A DNA stretch of 11,424 nucleotides from an uncultured Anaerolineales bacterium. Lineage in GTDB: Bacteria > Chloroflexota > Anaerolineae > Anaerolineales > Villigracilaceae. The DNA lies in contig CALLJA010000243.1 in the NCBI GenBank assembly GCA_938008865.1, positions 1-11,424 on the forward strand, in the 5' to 3' direction. Below, piece after piece: positions 6,400-11,424 of the stretch. Each line of letters begins with the position of its first letter. Within the stretch, counting starts at the first letter, position 1. The notes under the pieces are model-generated. The model worked only from the letters and a program-made list of their open reading frames with translations, did no database searches and was not told where the DNA came from. The translations under genes and the position numbers were made by a program.

Positions 6400-7574
6400 A
6401 CCCGCGTTTCGGGGGCGGCCTGAAACCCAGCCGCCTTCTTTTGGCTCTGGCCCTGCTGCTCTCCGCCTGCGCGGGCAGCGCGCCGCCCGCCGTCCCCATC
6501 CTGGGCGAGGTCCAGGGCGTGGCAGGGGTCAAACTTCCCGCCAATGCGGATTTCGTCCCCGCACAGACAGGCATGGCGCTGACGGATGCGTCCATCCTGC
6601 GCACAGGCGCGGATGGACGCGCCCGACTCGACCTGCCCTCGGGCGACATCCTGCGCCTCGCCCCCGCCTCGACCCTCGAACTGACCGCCGCCCGTCAGCC
6701 CGCCCGCCTGAAACTGGAGGCAGGGCGGCTCTTCATCCTGCTTGCTGACGCTTCTGCGGGCGCCGACGTGGAAACATCGGCTGGCGTGGCCTCGGTGCGC
6801 GGTTCCGCCATGATGGTCACGGTGGATGCCCTCAGCCAGGACACGCTGGTCGCCTGTCTGGAGGGGCATTGCCAGGCGGGCAACCCCGCGGGCCAGGTCC
6901 AGTTTGGCGCAGGTCAGCGCTCCCTATTGCCGCACCGCGACCCCGCCACGGGGCAATACTCCGCACCCGGCGTGGAAGACATGCTCCAGTCCGATTATCA
7001 GGCCTGGGTGGATGAAAGCCCCGAAGCCGCCGCCCTGGCCCGCCAGCGACTCGCCTCCGCGCCCGCCGCCCCAGCCGTCAGCGCCACCCCTACGCTCGCC
7101 TCCGCCCCAGCGCCCAGCAAGACTCCTCCGCCCACCCCCACGACCCTGGCTGCCGCCCCGCTGCTCGGGCCCTGCATCCGCCTCGATAACCCGCCCGACG
7201 GTGCGTTGGTGGATTACAACAACCCCGTCGTCTTCACGTGGACGTCGCGGGTGCTGGATGCGACCTATCGGCTGACCATCCATTACCCCGATGGCGCTTT
7301 GGCCTCCTTCGAGACCCGCGCCGCGCAACTCACCCGCCACTTCGACACGGCAGACAGCGGACAGAGCATGCGCTGGGAGGTGGCCGCCCTCGACGCCAAC
7401 GGGAACGAGATGTGCCGCTCGCCGCAGGCCATTTTCTCCAGCCCCGCGCCCGAGCCCGCCCCGACGCGCGAGCAGATCGTCTGCACCATCGGCCAGTGGG
7501 ATAACCCAGGCGCGCCCTGCTACTGCGACGGTGGGCTCAACCAGCCGCCCTACTGCGACACGAAACCGCGCTGA
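6396..7574 (+). CDS. FecR-domain lipoprotein
   Basis: Predicted lipoprotein of 392 residues with lipobox LLSAC (C25). Residues about 35-160 match a FecR-type domain: ILRTGADGRARLDLPSGD (67-84), LRLAPASTLEL (86-96), LKLEAGRLFILL (105-116) and VETSAGVASVRGSAMMV (125-141). A Pro/Ala/Thr-rich linker (about 220-255) separates it from an Ig-like beta domain (260-347). The protein ends in a cysteine-rich tail (C363, C375, C377, C387). FecR domains in outer-membrane iron regulators act as anti-sigma factors, but this protein is lipid-anchored and has no sigma gene nearby, so that role should not be assumed. The GTG at 6396 is preferred: it overlaps the upstream stop in a GTGA junction and gives a normal signal peptide. 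A TTG at 6378 in frame would add six residues without better support. No terminator is seen after the stop. Confidence 0.82.
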   Translation: MNPRFGGGLKPSRLLLALALLLSACAGSAPPAVPILGEVQGVAGVKLPANADFVPAQTGMALTDASILRTGADGRARLDLPSGDILRLAPASTLELTAARQPARLKLEAGRLFILLADASAGADVETSAGVASVRGSAMMVTVDALSQDTLVACLEGHCQAGNPAGQVQFGAGQRSLLPHRDPATGQYSAPGVEDMLQSDYQAWVDESPEAAALARQRLASAPAAPAVSATPTLASAPAPSKTPPPTPTTLAAAPLLGPCIRLDNPPDGALVDYNNPVVFTWTSRVLDATYRLTIHYPDGALASFETRAAQLTRHFDTADSGQSMRWEVAALDANGNEMCRSPQAIFSSPAPEPAPTREQIVCTIGQWDNPGAPCYCDGGLNQPPYCDTKPR

Positions 7575-7608
7575 AACACCCCGCGTTTGTGAACTACTTG
7601 TGCCAAAC

Positions 7609-7626
7609 TTGTGGGGAATTGTACAA
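7609..7626 (+). promoter_or_regulatory. Candidate Rex operator
   Basis: The 18-base element TTGTGGGGAATTGTACAA matches the Rex operator form TTGTG-N8-CACAA except for one base (T for C) in the right half. It lies 51 bases upstream of rex and covers the -35 box of the predicted rex promoter, so binding would block transcription. This fits the frequent autoregulation of Rex. The site call is by eye from the known consensus. Confidence 0.62.
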
Positions 7627-7647
7627 AATATATATTTATGGTAGAGT
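7619..7647 (+). promoter_or_regulatory. Promoter of rex
   Basis: TTGTAC (7619-7624), a spacer of exactly 17 bases and TAGAGT (7642-7647) form a sigma-70-like promoter. TGG at 7639-7641 adds an extended -10 TGn motif. The expected transcription start is near 7654, giving a leader of about 23 bases with GAGGG at 7668-7672 before the ATG. Confidence 0.62.
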
Positions 7648-7676
7648 AGGGACAATTCCATCTTGGCGAGGGCACA

Positions 7677-8294
7677 ATGAACGCTGAAAAAATCCCCGAT
7701 ATCATTATCAGCCGTCTGCCGGTCTACCTGCGCGCGTTACAGCGCATGGCCGAAAAAGGCATGCGTACCACCTCCTCACAGGAGTTGGGTGACCATGTAG
7801 GCATCTCCGCTGCCCAGATCCGCAAGGACATCTCGCAATTCGGCGAGTTCGGCAAGCAGGGGACGGGTTATTCGATCCAGTTCCTGATCGACAAATTGAA
7901 ATCCATCCTGAAGGTGGACCGCATCTGGGACGTGGCGCTGATCGGCGCGGGCGACATGGGCCATGCCCTGGCCCGCTATCAGAGCTTCACCCCCTGCGGA
8001 TTCAATATCGTAATGGTCTTCGACAACAACGCCGAAAAGATCGGCCAGAAGATCGGCGATTTCGTCATCGAGGATTCCGCCACCATGGTCGACCGTATCC
8101 GCAATGCGGGTATCAAGATCGTGATGCTCACCGTGCCCGCCTCGGCCGCCCAGGAGATCGCCGATAAACTGGTCAAGGTGGGGGTGCGGGCCATCCTCAA
8201 TTACGCGCCGCTGCACCTGGTGGTCCCTGAGGGAGTGCGCGTCCAGCACATCGACCCATCCATCCACCTGCAACGCATGACCTATTATCTGTAA
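7677..8294 (+). CDS. rex: Redox-sensing transcriptional repressor Rex
   Basis: Cytoplasmic homodimeric repressor of 205 residues, normal Rex length, that senses the NADH/NAD+ ratio. NADH binding releases it from promoters of fermentation and respiration genes. The N-terminal winged helix (about 1-80) has the recognition segment SAAQIRKDISQFGEFGKQGTGY (44-65), close to the Rex signature. The Rossmann domain follows, with the dinucleotide motif GAGDMGHAL (90-98), the acidic residue after strand 2 in VFDNN (D116) and the family ending in PLHLVVPEGVRVQHIDP. The start is supported by GAGGG four bases upstream, a slightly short spacing. A Rex-type operator over the -35 region suggests autoregulation. 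It is a single-gene unit closed by two tandem terminators. The iron-sulfur operon starting at 8461 is a possible target by position, but no clean Rex site is seen before it. Confidence 0.97.
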   Translation: MNAEKIPDIIISRLPVYLRALQRMAEKGMRTTSSQELGDHVGISAAQIRKDISQFGEFGKQGTGYSIQFLIDKLKSILKVDRIWDVALIGAGDMGHALARYQSFTPCGFNIVMVFDNNAEKIGQKIGDFVIEDSATMVDRIRNAGIKIVMLTVPASAAQEIADKLVKVGVRAILNYAPLHLVVPEGVRVQHIDPSIHLQRMTYYL

Positions 8295-8299
8295 CCTCC

Positions 8300-8327
8300 A
8301 GGCCGCCCGCAAGGCGGCCTTCCTTTT
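8300..8327 (+). terminator. Intrinsic terminator 1 after rex
   Basis: AGGCCGCC (8300-8307) pairs with GGCGGCCT (8313-8320) over eight base pairs around loop CGCAA. The T-rich tail TTCCTTTT follows at 8320-8327. It begins five bases after the rex stop codon. Confidence 0.85.
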
Positions 8328-8333
8328 GCCTGG

Positions 8334-8355
8334 CCCGCCATCTGGCGGGTCTTTT
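8334..8355 (+). terminator. Intrinsic terminator 2 after rex
   Basis: CCCGCC (8334-8339) pairs with GGCGGG (8344-8349) around loop ATCT, followed by TCTTTT (8350-8355). It lies directly behind the first terminator, so the two form a tandem stop that insulates rex from the downstream operon. Confidence 0.78.
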
Positions 8356-8383
8356 GCTTCTTTACCGAATCTTCATACGCTCT

Positions 8384-8424
8384 TTGTCGGACATAAACAA
8401 TTATTCTTTACACTATGTCCACAA
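8384..8424 (+). promoter_or_regulatory. Inverted repeat and weak promoter before the iron-sulfur operon
   Basis: TTGTCGGACATA (8384-8395) and TATGTCCACAA (8414-8424) are complementary over 11 pairs with one bulged base and are separated by 18 bases. The right arm directly follows, and overlaps by one base, a possible -10 box TACACT (8409-8414). TTGTCG in the left arm could serve as a -35 box at a long 19-base spacing. The arrangement looks like a two-half-site operator bracketing the promoter of the operon at 8461, or a hairpin. The regulator is unknown. Confidence 0.45.
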
Positions 8425-8460
8425 TAAAACACGGCGCAATCCGCGCCCCAGGAGAATGGC

Positions 8461-9306
8461 ATGAAACTTTTCGGTAAACGGCTCTTCCGCCCACACAGCA
8501 TCTGGATCCGCAAACTCGTACAATGGTTCTTCTTCCTGTTGATCGCGTTCATCGCCGTCAACCACACGCTGGTCGAAAGCGGAGCGGGCATACCCTTCCT
8601 CTCCAGTGCATCGCTGCATGCGCTATGTCCTTTCGGCGGCGTGGTGACCATCTACCAGTTCGCCACAGTCGGGACCTTCGTGCAAAAGATTCACGAATCT
8701 TCCTTCGTATTGATGGTCATCGGCTTTGCGCTGGCCTTCCTGTTCGGGCCCGTCTTCTGCGGGTGGGTCTGCCCGCTCGGTACCGTGCAGGAGTGGATGG
8801 CCAAACTCGGCAAGAAACTCTTCAAGCGACGATACAACCACTTCGTCCCCACCCGCCTCGACGGGGTGCTGCGCTACGCCCGTTATCTGGTGCTGGCCTG
8901 GGTGGTGTACGTCACCGCCGCCAGCGGCACCCTTATTTTCGCGGACTATGACCCCTACTTCGCGCTCTTCAACTTCTGGACCAGCGAGGTGGCGGTCGGC
9001 GGGTTGATCATCCTGGGCACAACGCTGCTCCTCTCGCTGTTCGTCGAACGGCCGTGGTGCAAGTACGCCTGTCCGTACGGCGCCGTGCTGGGACTCACCA
9101 ACCTCTTCCGCATCTTCAAGATCAAGCGGGCCGCTTCCACCTGCAAAGCCGACGGGGCCTGTTCCATCCTGTGCCCGATGAACATTCCCGTGGACACCCA
9201 GAACACCGTCCGCGATCCCCAGTGCATTTCCTGCCTCGAATGTACGTCCGAAGCAGTCTGCCCCGTCGCCAAAACCGTGGTATTCACCGCAGGAGCCGTC
9301 AAATGA
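8461..9306 (+). CDS. NapH/CcoG-like polytopic 4Fe-4S membrane protein
   Basis: Predicted electron-transfer protein of 281 residues, with about four or five membrane helices and iron-sulfur motifs on one face. It resembles the NapH / CcoG / NosR-C-terminal group that passes electrons between quinols and periplasmic or cytoplasmic partners. Two membrane-edge motifs are C100-x3-C104-P in GPVFCGWVCPLGTVQEW and C200-x3-C204-P in RPWCKYACPYGAVLGL; C56-P-F-G-G is a third. The C-terminus has two ferredoxin-like sites. The first reads C228-x2-D231-x2-C234-x3-C238-P, with Asp in place of the usual second Cys. The second is C255-x2-C258-x2-C261-x5-C267-P. The start is set by AGGAG at 8450-8454, six bases before the ATG. 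The stop overlaps the next ATG (ATGA), so the two proteins are probably made in equal amounts. No catalytic subunit is nearby, so the electron acceptor is unknown. Confidence 0.85.
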   Translation: MKLFGKRLFRPHSIWIRKLVQWFFFLLIAFIAVNHTLVESGAGIPFLSSASLHALCPFGGVVTIYQFATVGTFVQKIHESSFVLMVIGFALAFLFGPVFCGWVCPLGTVQEWMAKLGKKLFKRRYNHFVPTRLDGVLRYARYLVLAWVVYVTAASGTLIFADYDPYFALFNFWTSEVAVGGLIILGTTLLLSLFVERPWCKYACPYGAVLGLTNLFRIFKIKRAASTCKADGACSILCPMNIPVDTQNTVRDPQCISCLECTSEAVCPVAKTVVFTAGAVK

Positions 9307-10031
9307 CCCTCAACTCCAAGTCCCTGGCCGTGATCCTGTTCGTCGTGCTGTTCGGCGGAATCGCCCTCAGCGCCGCCCTGGGCTGGTGGCAGACCGAAAG
9401 CAGCAAGGTGGCCGCCACCTACACCGAAGGCGAGTTCGCAGGCCAGGCCAATCCCGCCGACATCCGCGGCTCGTACACCTTCGGCGATGTGGAAAAGAAT
9501 TTCGGCATCCCCGCCGCCTTGCTGGCCCAGGCGTTCAATGTTCAAACCGATGATCCCAGCACTTTCGCCACGAAGGAACTCGAAACCATCCACGCTGAAA
9601 GCGCCCTCGAGGTCGGGACCGCGTCGGTGCGCCTGTTCGTCGCCTTCTACAACGGCCTGCCTTTCGACTTGAGCACCGACATCTACCTGCCTCAAAGCGC
9701 AGCGGACATCCTGCACACGCGGACTCTCACGCCCGAGCAACTGGCCTACCTGGATACGCACATCGCCCCTGACCCCGCCGCCCCAGCCGTGGACTCTGCA
9801 CCCATAACGGAATCCACCCCCGAGGCGGACTCCGCCGAGCGGCTCGTCAAGGGCAAGACCACCTTCCAGGAGGTGCTCGATTGGGGCGTATCCCAATCCG
9901 TCATCGAGCAGATCCTGGGCGCGCCCATGCCCAATCCACTGACGACCATCAAGGATTTCTGCACCGCACAGGGGCTCTCGTTCGAGACGGTCAAGGCGCA
10001 GTTGCAGGCCGAGGTGGACAAGGCTAAATAA
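9303..10031 (+). CDS. Membrane-anchored partner of the iron-sulfur protein, with duplicated motif
   Basis: Protein of 242 residues with one N-terminal membrane anchor (about 8-29) and a soluble remainder; no named family is recognised. Two similar segments are visible. The first is IRGSYTFGDVEKNFGIP (54-70), the second VKGKTTFQEVLDWGV (182-196); each continues into a helix ending in a hydrophobic residue pair (AFNV, ILGA). The shared pattern is h-x-G-x-x-T-F-x-x-V-x(4-5)-G-h. Similar segments occur, to my recollection, in the C-terminal parts of membrane 4Fe-4S proteins from other anaerobes. A Pro/Ala/Ser-rich linker (157-178) divides the two halves. The start at 9303 is chosen because it overlaps the upstream stop in ATGA, has AGGAG at 9291-9295 and directly opens a good membrane anchor; the longer open frame upstream is only a shadow of the preceding gene. 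It has one cysteine (C220) and so no Fe-S site of its own. Confidence 0.78.
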   Translation: MTLNSKSLAVILFVVLFGGIALSAALGWWQTESSKVAATYTEGEFAGQANPADIRGSYTFGDVEKNFGIPAALLAQAFNVQTDDPSTFATKELETIHAESALEVGTASVRLFVAFYNGLPFDLSTDIYLPQSAADILHTRTLTPEQLAYLDTHIAPDPAAPAVDSAPITESTPEADSAERLVKGKTTFQEVLDWGVSQSVIEQILGAPMPNPLTTIKDFCTAQGLSFETVKAQLQAEVDKAK

Positions 10032-10042
10032 CGCACATCGAC

Positions 10043-10072
10043 ACGGACGGCTCGGAGACGGGCCGTCCGTTT
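10043..10072 (+). terminator. Probable terminator of the iron-sulfur operon
   Basis: ACGGACGGC (10043-10051) pairs with GCCGTCCGT (10062-10070) over nine base pairs around a ten-base loop, followed by only TT before AGTG. The stem is strong but the T-tract is short, so termination may be partial. It begins 12 bases after the stop codon. Confidence 0.6.
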
Positions 10073-10128
10073 AGTGATGGCAGGGAATACAATTTTGTTA
10101 GGCGGGGTCTGAACTGCTTGATTTGGGC

Positions 10129-10134
10129 TACAAT
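10129..10134 (+). promoter_or_regulatory. Possible -10 box for the small membrane protein gene
   Basis: TACAAT occurs at 10129-10134, and another copy lies at 10088-10093. Neither has a clear -35 box. A transcript from the nearer box would begin near 10141 with a leader of about 95 bases before the ATG at 10237. That would exclude an in-frame TTG at 10123 as the start. The rest of the 10073-10236 gap holds nothing else I can name. Confidence 0.35.
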
Positions 10135-10236
10135 CAGGGCAGGCGGAATCCAGCGGCGCGGGAGTTTTTACCCGCAAATGCAAGGGACAGGGGGCTGGCA
10201 TTCTGGCAACCTCATCCCAACACAAGGAAAACTACC

Positions 10237-10827
10237 ATGGGTTTCCTCATCATTGTCTTCGGCGTTCTGGCCTTCGGCGTTTCGCTCACCCTGATGTTCA
10301 GTAAGGCGCGCTGGTTCATCTTCTATTTCGGAATGTGTTCCCTGGTGCTGCAACTGATTCTATTCACCCAATGGGCGCAGACCATCTATGACTCGTTCTC
10401 GGACCTGCCCGCGTACGTTGGGGTCATGGCGCAGATCAACCCTGGCCTGTTGTGGTCCTTTGCGGCGGCGGTCTTTCCGTTCCCGCTGCCTGCCATCGCC
10501 GCCTACCTGATCGGGTCAGCTACTGTCAACTTGAAAACCGGCCTGATTGCCTTCTTCTTCTTTTCACTGGTCCAGGTAATTCTGCTCGGGTTTACAACCA
10601 AAAGCGCCAGCAACATGGAACGTGCCCTGAAAGCCATCACCGGGTATGCAATCCCGCTCTTTTCCACATTGATTGCTCTCGCCAATCTGTTCCTGCCCGA
10701 AGGTCAACGTCTCAGCGGATTCGAGTCTGTCGGCAACGGTCTGGCGCTAGCAGGGTTGTGCTGCTGTCTTTTTCTGGTATACCTGCTTCTAATGGGTATC
10801 CTTTACTTCCTGTGGAGAAAGAAATAA
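10237..10827 (+). CDS. Small polytopic membrane protein of unknown function
   Basis: I do not recognise this protein. It has 196 residues and about six hydrophobic segments, at roughly 2-20, 26-46, 69-93, 102-120, 134-153 and 167-192. It ends in a basic WRKK tail that is probably cytoplasmic. A proline cluster PFPLPAI (81-87) lies inside the third segment, and a run of three cysteines (C175-C177) lies in the last one. No charged catalytic pattern is visible. The ATG at 10237 is preferred because AAGGA at 10224-10228 lies eight bases upstream and a membrane segment begins at once; an in-frame TTG at 10123 would add 38 polar residues that look like translated leader. By eye the gene is less GC-rich than its neighbours. 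One base separates its stop from the next ATG, so it is probably co-transcribed with the acetyltransferase gene. Confidence 0.72.
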   Translation: MGFLIIVFGVLAFGVSLTLMFSKARWFIFYFGMCSLVLQLILFTQWAQTIYDSFSDLPAYVGVMAQINPGLLWSFAAAVFPFPLPAIAAYLIGSATVNLKTGLIAFFFFSLVQVILLGFTTKSASNMERALKAITGYAIPLFSTLIALANLFLPEGQRLSGFESVGNGLALAGLCCCLFLVYLLLMGILYFLWRKK

Positions 10828-10828
10828 G

Positions 10829-11424
10829 ATGAAATGCCATCTTCTTCAATCCGACGCTGACATTCAGACCCTGCGCGACCTGCTACGCCATCCCGACGGA
10901 AAGACCGTGGTGGACTTCGAGGAGAAGGTCCAGATCGAGCAGGTTCGCGCCGCGACGCGCATCTGGCAGGCGGACGAGACTCCCATCGCCTTTGCCTTCG
11001 TGGACGATTTCAGCAACCTGAACTTTGTCAGCGACCCCGCCCACACTACGCCCGCGCTCGAAGCCGAGATCGTAGACTGGGGCCTGGCCGTCGTCCACGC
11101 GCGCAACGCCGAGACGGGCGAGGCCAGCACATTGGACGCCTCCTGTCAGGCGGGGAATGTCGGGCGGCTGGCCTTCCTCGAGCGGCACGGCTTCCAGCGC
11201 GAGGAGGTCCGCTCGCTGGGTTATCGCCGCCCGCTGGACCTGCCCATCGCGGAGCATCCGCTGCCCGCGGGGTTCCACCTGCGCCCCGCACGCGGCGAGG
11301 AGGAGGTCGAGGACCTGGTCGCCCTGCACCGCTCCGCCTTCGGCACCGACCACATGACCGTCGAATATCGGCTGGCGATGATGCGCGCGCCGCAATACGT
11401 CCCCGAACTGGACCTGCTGGCCGT
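10829..11424 (+). CDS. GNAT acetyltransferase, probably tandem-domain (cut by the window end)
   Basis: The frame is open from the ATG at 10829 to the last base, giving 198 complete codons and an unfinished C-terminus. The first domain (about 1-130) has a GNAT-like order. It ends in the segment ASCQAGNVGRLAFLERHGFQRE, whose N-xx-R-LAFLERHGF part matches the acetyl-CoA fold motif of late strand 4 and helix 4. After a linker a new segment opens with GFHLRPARGEEEVEDLVALHRSAFG (about 149-173), which is how a second GNAT domain normally starts. So this is probably a tandem GNAT protein of about 300 residues, and the window contains the first domain plus the start of the second. The substrate cannot be told. 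GGAG near 10813-10817 is a weak, distant ribosome binding site. The start lies one base after the preceding stop, consistent with translational coupling. Confidence 0.8.
   Translation, partial: MKCHLLQSDADIQTLRDLLRHPDGKTVVDFEEKVQIEQVRAATRIWQADETPIAFAFVDDFSNLNFVSDPAHTTPALEAEIVDWGLAVVHARNAETGEASTLDASCQAGNVGRLAFLERHGFQREEVRSLGYRRPLDLPIAEHPLPAGFHLRPARGEEEVEDLVALHRSAFGTDHMTVEYRLAMMRAPQYVPELDLLA

Noticed and set aside
8384..8400. Rex operator before the iron-sulfur operon
   Set aside because: TTGT and ACAA ends are present, but only nine bases separate them instead of ten, and the half sites lack the TTGTG/CACAA form. It was kept only as part of the larger inverted repeat.
9054..9302. Longer N-terminal extension of the 9303 gene
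   Set aside because: This part overlaps the conserved Fe-S coding region of the preceding gene in another frame. The real start at 9303 has an ATGA junction, a ribosome binding site and a membrane anchor.
10123..10236. TTG start 38 codons upstream of the small membrane protein
   Set aside because: The added residues are polar and look like translated leader, and they overlap a possible -10 box. The ATG at 10237 has a proper ribosome binding site.
1..11424. CRISPR array, insertion sequence, phage genes or integration site at the tRNA
   Set aside because: No regularly spaced direct repeats, transposase or integrase motifs were seen. The tRNA gene is intact, with no repeated copy of its 3' end nearby in the window.

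Overview
The window reads as chromosomal DNA of a GC-rich, probably anaerobic bacterium. I favour Chloroflexota, class Anaerolineae. The reasons are a TIGR03960-type radical SAM gene separated from its DUF2344 partner, a single rex gene, surface lipoproteins with Pro/Thr-rich linkers carrying SH3b, FecR and PPC-like domains, and start codons sitting directly behind TATAAT-like boxes. This placement is inference from gene content; there is no rRNA gene to confirm it. All protein-coding genes and the one tRNA lie on the + strand.

Layout. (1) Bases 1-178 hold an imperfect inverted repeat of the CACAAAGG type and a -10 box that would start a leaderless mRNA. (2) 179-3251 is a tight three-gene operon joined by two TGATG overlaps: radical SAM protein, DinB-like four-helix-bundle protein, DUF2344 radical-SAM-linked protein. 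(3) 3290-4246 encodes a PrsW-family membrane protease-like protein, followed by a stem-loop. (4) 4320-4394 is tRNA-Arg(CCG) with an extended -10 promoter and a strong intrinsic terminator. (5) 4442-7574 is an envelope cluster: an SH3b/SH3b/PPC-like lipoprotein, a five-helix membrane protein and a FecR-domain lipoprotein. (6) 7677-8294 is rex, the NADH/NAD+ sensing repressor, with a Rex-type operator over its own -35 region and two tandem terminators after it. (7) 8461-10031 is a two-gene redox operon: a NapH/CcoG-like polytopic iron-sulfur protein and a membrane-anchored partner containing a duplicated motif. (8) 10237-11424 holds a small polytopic membrane protein and the start of a tandem-GNAT acetyltransferase that runs off the window.

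Functionally, the radical SAM trio is the best candidate for an uncharacterised enzymatic system. The Rex / iron-sulfur neighbourhood suggests redox-controlled electron transfer at the membrane. The lipoprotein cluster looks like an envelope-associated set of unknown role. Three genes (179, 4442, 5542) share a -10 box ending 6-7 bases before the start codon and lack a Shine-Dalgarno sequence, which points to leaderless translation as a regular strategy in this genome. No mobile element, CRISPR array or rRNA was seen, and no gene-free stretch exceeds about 205 bases.
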